A stretch of DNA of 64,000 nt from Himantopus leucocephalus (lineage: Eukaryota > Chordata > Aves > Charadriiformes > Recurvirostridae), in the NCBI GenBank assembly GCA_003993805.1, contig RSEF01000003.1:81855129-81919128 (forward strand). Reading direction: 5' to 3'. Positions 24,151 through 36,781 of the stretch are shown here, one piece after another (position 1 is the stretch's first letter; each line of letters starts with the position of its first letter). The notes beneath the pieces were generated by a model. The model was not told where the DNA came from. It saw only the letters and a program-made list of their open reading frames with translations, and did not search any database. Position numbers and translations under genes: made by a program.

Positions 24151-27100
24151 CTGTCATTTCATTATCCATTTACAACTTCTACAATACCTGTGTAATTCTT
24201 TTTAATACCTTATGAAATTAAACCCAGATTAAATAATTTTGAACACATTAATAAAAATATCAGGGGTTTAAAATAAAAGTGAAGCAAGTCTCCTTTCTTT
24301 AGTCATTAAATAGCCTTCCTTCTGTATGTGTGTTTTTTGGTTACTGGAAGTGGGGATTTAAGAGGAAGGATGACAAAGAGTGATTGAAGAGTTACTGTTG
24401 ATAAGCTCTATACCTAACATGTCCAGTATTCTAATTCCTGTTTCAAATACAGTAGATACTTCTCCATGCACGTTTGCATCCATTTTACCAAGACATCAGC
24501 CCAAAAAATCTTATCATTTACTTGGATGCTACACTATGCAATAGTCTCTGCACAGCCTACTGAAAATATGCACTGCTGGATGTTCATTTTTACTCCCATC
24601 TTTTTGTTCCTGAAGGATTCAAATTATTTTCAATATTCTTACAATATAACGACAAGCAGATTAATTTTTTAAATGTCTATTTCTTTTATTCTTAGTTCTT
24701 CCACCCCAATCATATTTATCAATTTCTACATACAGTGTAAATGAAAAATTTAAAGACCATGGTCCTTACTTCTACCATTCTTCTAGCTCTCCCTTTACTT
24801 AGCATGTCACATGGATGGAATGTGAGCAAATTTGTTAAGCTCGTTAACCAATAGTTGTAAAATCCATCCTTCCCTGGTGCTTTTCAATTATGTAATTTTC
24901 TTTTGCATCCTTTGCTCACTTCATTTTCATAAATGATACCTCTTCATGTATTATTACAGATGTATTTGTCTAACCACAGTGCTTCAAAATTTTGATTGTT
25001 AACTGGAACCCCATTGTGCTTGGTGGTGGAAACATACAGATCAATAGTGAAGCAAACTTGTCTCTACTTTGAAAAGTATAAGAATAAGATGAGACAGCAT
25101 ATGGATACAGACAGATGGGACAAAAACCATACAAGAAGACTTATTTTCCCTGTTTTATGAGTGTGTCCTGACTCGACCAGTTTTTTTGAATGTGAATTTT
25201 CATTTAAACTGACTCGTGTCTGAGAAGTAAATACTTTTTAAAAGCAACACTGGTTTCATGTTAAAAAAAATCTACGTAGTTGTTGCTTGTGTTTTTAAAT
25301 CTACAGGTATGAACTATGAAGGACCATAAGAATAACTTTAGCATTAAGAAGACATTGTCATTTTGGAACGTTTTTGGAGAGACTGGACAGCAATTGTGGT
25401 GGCTGTATTTTACTCACATGTCTCCAACTAATGACTTTCTGATCTATACCATTCTATTATAGGGACAGGCATAAGCCAAATTTTGGTCTATAAGTGGGCT
25501 ACTTTGGGATAACTGACATATTTGCAGGGTTACTATCTTTTTAATCTTATTGTATTTCACAGTATTATTTTAGTTGGAGAACCCTTAAACCAGTTTTATC
25601 TTACTATCATCTGAATTTGAAAGCATATTATATTTCTTGCTTCTAGAACATTACTTTCAGTTCTGCATGTGCTCTATTTTGGAGAGGGAGGATAAGCAGA
25701 TAAGCAACAATGATTCTGAGACTTTTCCAGTGGTTGTAGAACTTAGGCATAATGGTTTGCTCAGATCTATGATAGAATTCATAAATGGCATTCTTCTGAA
25801 TTCTGTACAGACCACACGTCGTAAACTGTCGTTAGGATGGACTGTGTGATCCTCAGCATGCTTCTGCTGAAAGTAAGGAAGGGTAAGGAAGTGGTGAGTG
25901 TAGCTCTAAGGGAATAAAATCTATTTTAAAGCACTGATTATTATAGAAGGCAGCTTAGATAACTTTGGCTCAGCTGGACATCCCTCCATGAATACTCTGT
26001 GTAGATGGCTCCTCTCAGGCACAGTATATGCCCCGAGGGAGGGCTGGGAATGGTGCCGGTTCAGGTCTAAGTGTAGAACTTGCTAAAATGTAGGTCTTTA
26101 AATTTACAGAAATTTTAAGGGAATGAAGTTCATTTCCTGTCCTCATTGAATCAAAAGCATTTGCCCTCCCTGTATGTCTAGTGGTAGCACTTGGATACTG
26201 TAACTGCTTAAGGCAATTGGTGTTCCTGTCAATTTCCCAAATAATCCCTGCCATTAAACTGATGATACTGTCATTTCCACTGGGCAGTTGCAGAGGACTT
26301 GGCTCCTGAGCAGCTGTATGAATCTTATTTGAGTATTAGATAGTTTGTGAGATCCCTGTCCCTATGGCAGATCTACCAGGAATTAAAATGTTTCCCTGGA
26401 AATCCAGCTCTGCAGTCAGTGAAAGCTTGTTAAACCCAAAATGCTTGAAATGAGACCGTTGGGCTCAATGAACTACGTGTTTCTGTGTAACTTTATTTTG
26501 TCAGGGCTTATTTGACTAGCTGTACATGTTGACAGCTGCCGACAGACAAATACCTTATCAGTGGTCTAAACAGTCTGATTGTTCTAACAGAGAAAAATGG
26601 ATTGTACTCGATGCATTTATCAAGTGTTTCAAAGTAAACTCTCAACACTACAGAAACGCATCTGACTCTTTCACAAAACTTATGTGCGGTAATTGGAGAT
26701 ATTCATCATCATTCCCCATTTTCTTCCTCATCTCAGTTCTGGTTTGGTCTGTGAAGCTTTTGAGATCAGAGATAAAGATAAACCATAATGTGGTGTTTTG
26801 GATACTGCTAAGGAAAAAAAGAATCATACAGAAAACTGTTTTCAATTTCACAAGGCCAGGAACACCTCATTATCATGGGAAACATAAATATGAGCCTGGG
26901 TCTGTTACAACCTAAGCAAAGTTAAATGGGTTCAAACCCAGATTATGGAGCACGTCCATAAGCATTCCTGTAAAATTCTGTTTTCAGACAGGTGTTTTAA
27001 TGATAGAGGTTTTCTTCCAATGAGGAATTATAAAAGATATAAAATAATTAAAGTTACTGGGGCATAGAGATGCCCTCTAGTTTGCTCTGCTTCATCCACA

Positions 27101-30100
27101 ATCTGTTGGTCTTGTGTCACAATTAGCGAGTAGCAGTGTTATAGATATGCCAAAGCCCCCCCAACACCTAATATATCATCATCTACAAGTGCTTTAGTGC
27201 CCACATCAGAACTGCTGCCTCCACACCAACTCCAGCGGTTTACTAGGAAAGTTGCTGTATACCAGGTCAAGTTATGATTAGGAGATCCCTCTCACTACAA
27301 CTTCTCACTCACACCAGCGTCACCAGGATAGACAGATGAAGTATCTGAAAGAGTGTCAGAAAACAGACTTCAGAGCAGAATTCTATCAACCCAGGAAAAC
27401 TTACTGTCTCATCCCTTCAAACCAAACTCTCAGTGATAGTAGTTGTTCCCAAGCTTCAGTCCTGACATCTGTGCTATGAAGTCATCAAATGTGGTATGTC
27501 ACTGTAACAACCTGTTGCTTTCTGTTACGAAAACAAATGAGCTTGAATTTATGCCATTTGCTTAAAATTAACCTCAAAGTGTTAATCCTGTGATATACTT
27601 TTGTTTGGAAATGTTCTCACTGTTTCTCAGATGTCTCCAGTAAGCTATTGGTTTTCTGTTTGCTTGGTTTTGTTTTGTTTTTCCCAGTGAGGTTTCTTAG
27701 AAAAATAAAATTTAAGTGATCACATTGTATGTCTGTCTATCTCTTCCCTTTGCTTGTCCATAATTTTTTAACCTGTCCACCAAGTTCAACGAACTTTGAC
27801 ATAGACACAGTCGTTTCAAAGCTACTCTATTCCTAGACATATTGTGCAGACAGACAGCTAAGTACTTGAGAGAGAATGTACAGCTGTCTGCAGTATGACC
27901 TCAGCCCTTATTAAACAGTAGGGAATACACATGGAAGAACTGCATTACGAAAACTTCAACTATCAGATAAATTTTATGTGGAAGTCATATCTTCCTAGAT
28001 AACACCAGAGACAACTCCAGAGGAAATAAAAATGTATAATTTTTCTCTGTTCATGAAGCTATTGTTTTCAATTTTTAAAAAGTTTCTGTCTCTGTTTATA
28101 ACACGTTTCAGATGTACATTTCACCATTAGTATTATTTTTTAAAATAATACCCTACTTGTCTCTTTTTACATTCTCACTCTGTTTTCTTTTTCCTCTCCC
28201 CCAGAAACTTAGAAATACTCAGTTCACACTCAACACCTGGATATGGAGCTGTATGTACCAGAATGAAGTTTCCTTTAAAGTTTCTGGCTTCTACAGTATC
28301 TGGACTCTTACGTTCAGTTGTTTTTCCCACATTAGCATGAAGGAAGCTCTTTTGGAGATTAACTTTACCATCTGATGTCCTGTTTTCTGTAAACTACCCT
28401 GAATCACCTTTACAAAAGCTGTACCATGCTGTGAACTTAAGTGTCGCAATCTGGACAGATATTTGCCTTCTAAGTCACAAACAAAGTTGTCAAGTTAATA
28501 GCATGTAAATAATGAACAGGAAATCCTTTTATCTTGTGCTGAGTTCACTTTTTCTAGACCATGAATTCATAATGGAGAGCCAGTAAAACTCAGCAAAAAA
28601 TGAAAGGGAACAAAGGAAAGTAAGGTCAGGCATCTTGCTCAGTGCAAGTGCTAATCTGAAAGCAGATGGAGTACATCTTCATACATCTTCATACACAACA
28701 TCCTGAGACACTCTACTCAACAGGCCAGCCCATTTGATGAAGTACATTACTGTCCTGAATTTTAATATGACAGGTGTACTTTTAAATCTCTTGTTTATGC
28801 TTCAGTACTTGAGGACTGTGGAAGAATCAGAGTGGACTCCTTCATCTACCTTTATTTGTTGATCATGTGTAGGAAAAAGAGAACTTAAAGAGGTCCTCAC
28901 CCATATATCCGATGTGTCACTGTATGCAGTTACAAAGTTGAGTGAAGTACCAAGCTCAATGCACGTGAAAGGATTTCATACAAACTTCAGAATTATAAGA
29001 ATGAAATATCCATAATAAAAATATTTTTACCTTAGCCATACATCAAAACACCTACAGAGGGGGGTGGGCTTTCTGTATGCACCTAAAGTTGAGATCCACA
29101 AATGATCATTGCAGCCAACACGTCTTTGTCCCTCCTAACCAAACTTGCACAGAAATAGCTGTTCCCGAACCACCATTGTGGCATAATTCAATTCTGTTTC
29201 TGAAGTCATTATGGTAAGCTCGTTGCTATGACAACATAACACTCTCTGTTGCTAATGTGTATGTCTTAGAAACAATTAGAGAAGTACCACTATCCCAAAA
29301 TTGACTTTAATTAGATTAGTTCAAAAATTAGTCTCTAATACCACACACTGGGGGTAAGTGTGTGATAAATTTTTTCTTTAATAAATGATTCCAGGCAAAA
29401 GTAGTTTGATTCAGCTATATACCCCTTACTTTTATAGCTGTCGACCTTTTAGTTGTACATAAGAAAAAAAGAAGGTGAAATCAACAATTCTATTCCTCCT
29501 ATTTAGGAATTTGGGAATAATCACATTTAACCAGGAAGTCTTAAAAGGAAAGTGCACATTTGCTTGTTAAATACCTTGCTGCTTCTAAATATTTTCAAAT
29601 GTTCAGATAGATCTAGGGGTTTTTAGGTTCTTACTGCAATTATTTTTTTTTCCTTGTATTACAGTGCTTACCAACATGGGAATTCATGAGAGGATGCATC
29701 TGATTATACAAACTTGTCCCTCCACAAAAATATGCATCATTTGGCACTAAGATAAGTTTTCAAGTTTCATTCCACATGATCTTTATCCCACCTAAAATTT
29801 AATTAGATGTTTTGCAGAGTTTTATCTCATCTTTCCTGGTAGTCCTTTATCCTAATTTACTGTTTGACAGTGACGATAGAGACAATACAACAAAATACCA
29901 TTAAGATTGGTGGGACTGATCTCCCTGACTATCACCCTTCCAGTAGGGTTCTGTCAAGCCAATGAGTCCTTTCCAGTCCTGAACTTCTGTACAATGGCAA
30001 TGTTTTTACCTGGCATGGTGTGGAAGCACAGAAGGTTTGGGATTTTCAGCTTTATATATGCAACCAGACATTATATATTCACCAAATAAAAAATTATTCT

Positions 30101-33100
30101 TCACACTGAATTTGTTCTAAGGTCAACTCTCCCAAAGCTTCAGGTTTCATGTTGCTCCATTACTTTTCTGAACTCCTTATTTGATGTGTGTCACCATAAC
30201 AACATGCCATTGTCATGTCACAGAGCCCGAAGTGCCACTGTCTTGAAATTAATTTCTTGTTTATTTAAAAATATGTTCCATGCTAATGTATTTTTTTCCT
30301 TTTTGTGGGTGGACAAAGCCATCATTCAAAAATAATTAGTAACAGAAAAGCTCACTGCATTGTACCTGAAGTACATTTCAGCAAGTTAAAAAAAAAACCC
30401 AAAACCTAGCAGTATATGTATATCTTCCTCTCTTTTAATTTTTTTAATATAATAACAATAATAATGGTAATACTGCATCACTTTTCTTTATGTTCTTTCT
30501 CAATTTCTGGAAAAGTCACAACTGTTGGACTTGGAACAGTTGAAAACTGATAGCATTAAGTACTGATTGCTCCTCTACTCAGTAATTTCTCTAAACTAGC
30601 ATTAGCTGAAGAAATTAGGTCTTCCTGAAGAAAACAGGGTAATTCCCAAACAGCCCTCAGCAAAACTGATTCTTGCACATCTGTGATAAAGCTCTTTCCT
30701 CAGCTGAGAGACAGTGGGCCTGAGCTGTGTCTTACCTTGTAGCTGTAATGCCCATCACTGAGGTATAGATTCAGCCTACCTAAGTTCAGTGCCCATAATA
30801 AAATAGAATAAATCCAGGTGTTCTTGACAGAAGCATGGATGATCCATTTTGTCAGAATTTTGACATTTTTGAGGACACAGAAGCCTCCAAAATAAGGGCT
30901 GGTTCAAAATCCTGGTGACCCCAGAAATCGATCTGACACTGAGAGAGCAGTCAGCTCTGCTGGATTGTGAAGAACGCTGTCAGAGCAATCCTGGCTTCAC
31001 ACTATTCACACATTTCCATTCTCACGTGGCCTCTGGGGAGCATAGCTTAATTTATGTTGGTTGCATTGTGACATGGATATAAGCAGAAGCACCTCACCTG
31101 TGATCAGATCCCAGCTCCAACTTGAAGAGAAGACATCCATGCATCATGACAACATCCAAACATTCTGAACTCAGCACTGAAATCAGATTCTTTGGGACAG
31201 ACCATCTGGTGGGAAATGGCATAGAACCTTTACAGTTTCTCAGCAATAAATGTGATTGTGTATGTGCAAGCTTTGAAAAAAAAGTAATTCTTTAGATACA
31301 ATTGGACACTTTCAGTTTCTCTGAGATCTGTAAGTCCCTCAATGAGGGCATTAAGGCCATCTGTCAGCGTGTGCATTCAGAGTCCTGCAAGAACCTGAGC
31401 AGGTGCAAAATCAGCCAGGTGCCACTGAGCAGTTTGACATGGAAATCCCACTTTGACTATCTTCTCTAAAGGCTTTATCTTGCACATGATTACAGAAGGT
31501 ATATAGAAGATTAGGACTTGTACACAAGACAACCTAAGACTGCTCGTTCTAGGGCTGGATGGATGGCATCTGTCCCTCATACGTTTTACAAGCACTCTAT
31601 TGATTAAGGGACTCACCTGAGTAAAAGGCACTTGTTAAGTCTCTGCTGTGCCTGGTTTGGAATCATTTTTGAGACATGGCATTAGGATTCTTCCTCCCTC
31701 TATCTTTGTGGTTCCCTCTTACCTAATTTAGACACTTAACCACTCAACTTGATAGTTTCCATGTATTTTACTATTAGCTGTCCTGCTGTGATCATGCACT
31801 GTGTTGGGAGGCTGGGCACATATTTTGTGATTCTGTGCAACCCTTACCCTCAGAGGAACTAAAACTGAGTGTTGCGCATCCAGAGAAGTACATTTACAGA
31901 TTTTTTTTCTCCTGCTTTTGTGATAGGCAACGGAAAACATCTGGAATACAACTACAACAAAACTATTACCAAGGCTGATTCAGACAGTCCGTTAATGATA
32001 TAAGAGTAGACCACTGTGCTGCAACTTGTATAGTGTTTGGTTTACTCTTTTATTAAAAAGGCAGTGAAGCTTAATGAGCAATGAGTCACTTTGCATTTGT
32101 TGTTGGTGCTTGTGCATAAATAAAGCGGTCCTGTGGCTGCTGTACCTTCCATGATGACGAGTAGGAAGGTAGCAAGGAAGATGTGTGTTTCTGCTGAAGC
32201 TATTGCTAGATTGTTAATTTACCCAAATGATGTTCTGTTCCCATAGAGGTGTGGGAGAGTGAAGAGCAGGGCATTTAAATGTTGTCTATGTCTACTTTAG
32301 CCGGTAATATAGTGCAATAGAAGGTCGCTAGATCAAAACAACTAAGGCTAAAGGCCTTACATATGCATCATATGTGGGTCCAGCATATATAAACGTTGGA
32401 CTAGGATCCCTTGGACAAAATGTCCACAAACTTTAGTTCAATTCCATCTGAATGACCAGTGATTGGTTTGGGCTTTTATCTCTCCGTTAGAGGTTGAAAT
32501 ACATTTGTAATGCACCTCAAACAGATCTTCCACTTCTGTTTCCTTGGAAAGGATGTTTGTTCATGTACACCAAGTCCTCTCTCAAATGGAAACAATATGC
32601 AATAAATGCGGTCACTGGAGATTTGTTTCAAAATTACATTATTTCTCCATCCCAAAAGCTAATATAGATGCAGCTTTTGATGAATAGATTTTATTTACTG
32701 ATCTAGAAAGAGCTGTAGCTGAATAAGCTGGGATTCTCTCAGGACCACCACAAAAATATTGATCCTCTTGACAACTTGTCCAGCACAGGTATTCCTGATC
32801 AGAGCACAGTCGCCTCTGGCACTTTGTAAATGATACTTAACAAAGATTCATGGTTTACATCAAAGTCACTCTGAAAGCGAGAATAAAGTTGGAGATGAGG
32901 ATGATAAGGTGACAGAGATGTGCCTAGGGTAAATGAGTGTTTTCAGTGCCCATTTCTTCCAAGCTGAATATGTTTGGAAGAATTCAACACTTGTCAGTAG
33001 CTTATGTCATGATGGATTTTATTGCCTAATTATTGTCATAGTTCATTCTTCTGTCTCTTGCTGGGTCTCTTCTAGTTCCTAGAGCAGTCAAGCTGGATAG

Positions 33101-33700
33101 TGTCCTTTGTCAGATATGAGTTTTACACAAGCTTTTACTGAGTACAATCTACATGGATAAAATATAAACTCTGGTTAACTTTCTCCATCAAAGTACACTG
33201 AGAAGCATTTTTTAAAGGACTCCACATCTTTCTTTTTATTATTTTCTATGCTGTACATAATGGCTCATTTCATATCTACAAAAACAGTCAACTGAAATAT
33301 TTGAAAACCACTAGCTTTTAAAGGCAATAGTACAGCATCTAAGTGGACTCAACACTAAAATGCCTTTTACCAGTTGAACTTGAATCTGAAGAGAGATAAG
33401 TAGTTTGATGGTTACAACGAAAGATAGAGATTCAGGGTTTCTGGGTCACCTGGGTGTGGTGGTAATACGGCAGCATACAGGGATAATTTAGAGAGAGTTT
33501 TTTATATGCTGCAGTGAGGTGGAATGCATAATTGCTATAGCTAAAGTTTTGAAACCACTCACTGATGCAAAGGGAAGTAAAAGAAGAAACAATTCCCATT
33601 GTTGAAAGGCCAAGAAGGTTATTCACAAAGCGACAGCAACTTAACACACACTGGAACATTTAATTGTTCTCATTGATGAGCTTTATAACATAATTATAGC
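24151..33700. other. Unique-looking AT-rich DNA, no gene identified
   Basis: About 9.5 kb without a recognisable repeat family, apart from a short duplication of TACATCTTCATACATCTTCA at 28673-28692. Several short minus-strand segments have good acceptors and donors (for example 27405-27461, 29672-29746, 31395-31478 and 33450-33561), but each is too short to separate from pseudo-exons. Confidence 0.5.
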
Positions 33701-33752
33701 TTTTTTACCTATATTTTCCTATTTACCTGTAATTTTTTACCTATATTTTCCT
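33701..33752. repeat. Exact 20-bp direct duplication next to a CR1 5' end
   Basis: TTTTTTACCTATATTTTCCT occurs at 33701-33720 and again, identical, at 33733-33752. The second copy ends exactly where CR1 similarity begins (GGCTAACTGGGGAGG). Confidence 0.85.
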
Positions 33753-34945
33753 GGCTAACTGGGGAGGTCCCAGTTGACTGGCAATTAACAAATGTGACGC
33801 TCATCTACAAGAAGGGCCAGAAGAAGGATCTGGGGAACTACAGGCCTGTCAGTCTGACCTCGGTGCCTGGGAAGGTTATGGAGCAGATCATCCTGAGTGC
33901 CATCACATAGCATGTACAGGACAACCAGGTGATCTGGCACAGTCAGCATGGGCTCATGAGAGGCAGGCCCTGCTTGACAAACCTGATCTCCTTCTATGAC
34001 AAGGTGACCTGCTTAGTGGATGAGGGAAAGGCTGTGGATGTTGTTTACCTGGACTTCAGCAAAGCCTTTGACATCATTTCCCACAAGTTTCTCCTGAAGA
34101 AACTGGTTGCTCATGGCTTGGATGGGTGTAATCTTTGCTGGGTAAAAAACTGGCTGGATGGCCGTGCCCAGAGAGTGGTGGTGAATGGAGTTAAAATTCA
34201 GTTGGCAGCCAGTCACAAATGGAGTTCCCCAGGGGCCGGTTCTCTTTAATATCTTTATCAACGACCTGGACGAGGGGATCAAGTGCACCCTCAGTAAGTT
34301 TTCAGATGACACTGAGTTGGGCGGGACTGTTGATCTGCTTGAGGGTAGGATGGCTCGACAGAGGGTTCTGGACAGGCTGGACCGATGGGCCAAGGCCAAT
34401 GGTATGAGGTTCAACAAGGTCAAGTGCCAGGTCTTGCACTTGGGTCACAACAACCGGATGCAGTGCTACAGGCTTGGGGGAGTGTGGTTGGAAAGTTGCC
34501 TGGCAGAAAAGGACCTGAGGGTGTTGGTTGACAGCCAGCTGAATGTGAGTCGGCAGTGTGCCCAGGTGGCCAAGAAGGCCAACAGCATCCTGGCTTGTAT
34601 CAGAAAGTGTGGCCAGCAGGATGAAGGAAGTGATTTTCCTCCTGTACGCAGCACTGGTGAGACCTCACCTCAAGTACTGTATTCAGGTTTGGGCCCCTCA
34701 CTACAAGAAAGACATTGAGGTGCTGGAGAGTGTCCAGAGAAGGGCAACAAAGTTCACGAAGGGTCTGGAGCACAAGTCTTATGAGGAGTGGTTGAGGGAA
34801 CTGGGGTTGTTTAGCTTGGAGAAAAGAAGGCTGAGGTGACATCTTACTGCTCTCCACAGCTACCCGAAAGGAGGCTCTAGCGAGATAGTGGTCAGTCTCT
34901 TCCCCAAGTAACAAGCGATAGGACAAGAGAAAATGATCAAACTGT
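33753..34945 (+). mobile_element. CR1 LINE body, lacks its own 3' tail
   Basis: Plus-strand CR1 ORF2 from the segment before RT (GGCTAACTGGGGAGGTCCC) through RT to the C-terminal region, ending in the 3' part of ORF2/UTR at AGCGATAGGACAAGAGAAAATG (about 34911-34932). The terminal repeats never follow in this orientation. The missing tail is found about 60 bases further on, inverted (35006-35268). It is 5'-truncated like all copies here. Confidence 0.95.
33929..34839 (+). pseudogene. CR1 reverse-transcriptase pseudogene
   Basis: Three overlapping plus-strand frames together cover RT: 33929-34249 (QHGLMRGRPCLTNL, motif A YLDFSKAFDIISHKF), 34185-34718 ([29 protein letters not shown]) and 34558-34839 ([24 protein letters not shown]). 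Frame changes occur near 34200-34240 and 34610. An in-frame TAG lies upstream at 33908. The metal-binding motif FSDD (34299-34310) keeps both aspartates, the best preserved active site in the window, but the frameshifts make it inactive. Confidence 0.93.
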
Positions 34946-35005
34946 AGACAATCATGAAAAGAAAAGAGAGTTTTGCTATTTGATGTGTAAAGAATGTTCA
35001 CAATG

Positions 35006-35268
35006 AATCACAGAATGATGGAATAATTATGGTTGGAAGAGACCTATGAGATCATCGAGTCCAACCATCAACTTAACGCTGCCAACACCACTACTAAACG
35101 ATGTCTCTAAGCACCACGTCTACCCATCTTTTAAATACTTCCAGGGATGGTCATTCCAACACTTCCCTGGGCAGCCTGTTCCGATGCTTGATAACTCTTT
35201 CAGTGAAGAAATTTTTCCTAATGTTCACCCTAAACCTCCCCTGGTGCAACTTAAGACCATTTTGTCCA
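35006..35268 (-). mobile_element. CR1 3' tail, inverted relative to the preceding CR1
   Basis: AATCACAGAATGATGGAATAATT and the following tail (GGTTGGAAGAGACC, GAGTCCAACC, CTTCCCTGGGCAGCCTG, GTGAAGAAATTTTTCC) are the reverse complement of the CR1 3' end. The 5' limit of this piece (GGACAAAATGGTCTTAAGTTGC on the minus strand) matches almost the same family position where the plus-strand body at 34945 stops, which suggests the two pieces were once one insertion. Confidence 0.93.
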
Positions 35269-36318
35269 AATGTCTAGTTTATTGTTAGGAACAGATCCGT
35301 GGCTTTGGTTTTGCACAAGTCATTTGTATTGAATGTTGCTGTACAAGGGGAACAAAACTTCTGGGACTTCTAGAGAAAAAGCAAAAAGTGGATTTCAGTG
35401 TTATTCCAGGTATAGAGCTATTCATGCTGTTCTTGCATGGAACAGGTGAGTTTCCAAAAAAAAGGAATATTTTGCACTTGAGAAGAAAGGTGAAGTCAGT
35501 GTAGGTCACTAAGCAGCCGTTTAACTCATGACAGGATTTATTCAAGGCTTGTGGAAGGCAGTGGATATCTCTTGGTGACCTGGAGCTTTGAATCCAGTAG
35601 ATGCAAGGAAGAATTATGGATGCTAAGTGAGATCTGGCCTCACAGATTGAGCGGTGACTTTGCATTCATCCTTTTTAATTTAAAGTAATCTATTTGTCGA
35701 TTTAAAAGATGCTGTGGTTGTGAAAAAAAAAATCAGCACTTTGATGAATGAAAATTTGTTTGCTTTCAATAAAAACGAACTATTGGAGTTATTTCCCCTA
35801 TTTCTGGGACTCAATTATCCTTAATGTCCTACTCTAGCTTCACACTGATACAGGAACCACAACTGAAATCCACATCAGCAGAATAAAACAAAACTTAAAT
35901 ATGCTGTGTGGACTCCAACTTGTGTCCCTACTGCTGATATTCCTTTCCTCATTAACTCTAGCATTAAAGTTTGATTTGTTTATTATTCCCCTTTAAATCA
36001 CTGAAACAAAGCTATTTTATTATGTTAACAGAAATATTTAGCTCAATACACTAAACCAAAAATGTATGTCCTCTTGCTCAAATACCTATTACATAGGTAT
36101 AGAGACAAAATGAACTTTTTAAAAATCAGTTTGAGTATGAATCTCTTGAAGGTGTTTTATACTTTTCTGAATCATATATTTCTTTGTTGTAAATATTCTG
36201 TTTTGTGAGATACAAAGCTTAATGATACTCAATATATGCACTGAAGGCATTTGAGGTTGTCAAATAGAGCAATATCTGATATGTGGAAAGTAGTCTTTTA
36301 AGGTTTATATATTGCCAC

Positions 36319-36419
36319 TTCTAACTTAGTAAGCATGATAGTAAGTGCCACTTGGCTCATTAGTACAAGAGTCAGAGTCCAGCCTTGAAGACTTATTTGA
36401 GGCAAAGCTGAAAGTACCA
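36319..36419 (-). other. Speculative coding exon
   Basis: On the minus strand acceptor TTTTTTTTGGACTTGTCTTTCTCAAG is followed by two bases and 33 codons (VLSALPQISLQGWTLTLVLM ... MLTKLE). The proposed donor GTGGCA is weak. The phase matches the preceding candidate. The hydrophobic stretch could equally be chance in T-rich DNA. Confidence 0.2.
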
Positions 36420-36577
36420 CTTGAGAAAGACAAGTCCAAAAAAAATAACCAGAAAGACCTTGTTCCAAAAGGCACCTAAAAATCACCAGGCAGCTTCAAG
36501 TTTGGCAGGAAATGTTTGTAAATACGTATATCATCCACATTGTCAAAACAGTCTTTTGGTCAGAGCACTTTCCTTAC

Positions 36578-36781
36578 GAGTTCGAGATCTGATTTCCATT
36601 TCCATGTTCTGAGGATGATAAATTAACCTTAGAATAGTGACATTAGAGTACTTGATTGGGGAAGTCACGTGTAGTTTCTGCTCAGAGAATACTAAAGATT
36701 TCTGAGAGCAAGGAGTGAAGCCCCCATGTGCTCCCTCCTTGCCAAACATTGGTACCAATAAACTCCAAAGTAAAAATGCAT
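36578..36781 (-). other. Speculative coding exon
   Basis: The minus-strand frame is open for 67 codons (FLLWSLLVPMFGKEGAHG ... EMEIRSRT) to a strong GTAAGG donor at 36572-36577. The acceptor (ATATGCATATAATGCAAG) is weak. The end phase of 1 fits the start of 36319-36419, which has an excellent acceptor, with a 158-base intron between. No domain was recognised. Confidence 0.22.

Noticed and set aside
26015..26254. 79-codon minus-strand frame
   Set aside because: Weak splice sites, no recognised family, and length within chance expectation.
27296..27461. Two minus-strand candidate exons, 27296-27344 and 27405-27461, both with strong splice sites
   Set aside because: The intron between them would be only 60 bases and the phases do not match, so at most one could be real.
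31728..31760. Perfect GTAAGA donor on the minus strand preceded by ATTAG
   Set aside because: All upstream frames hit a stop before or at the junction.
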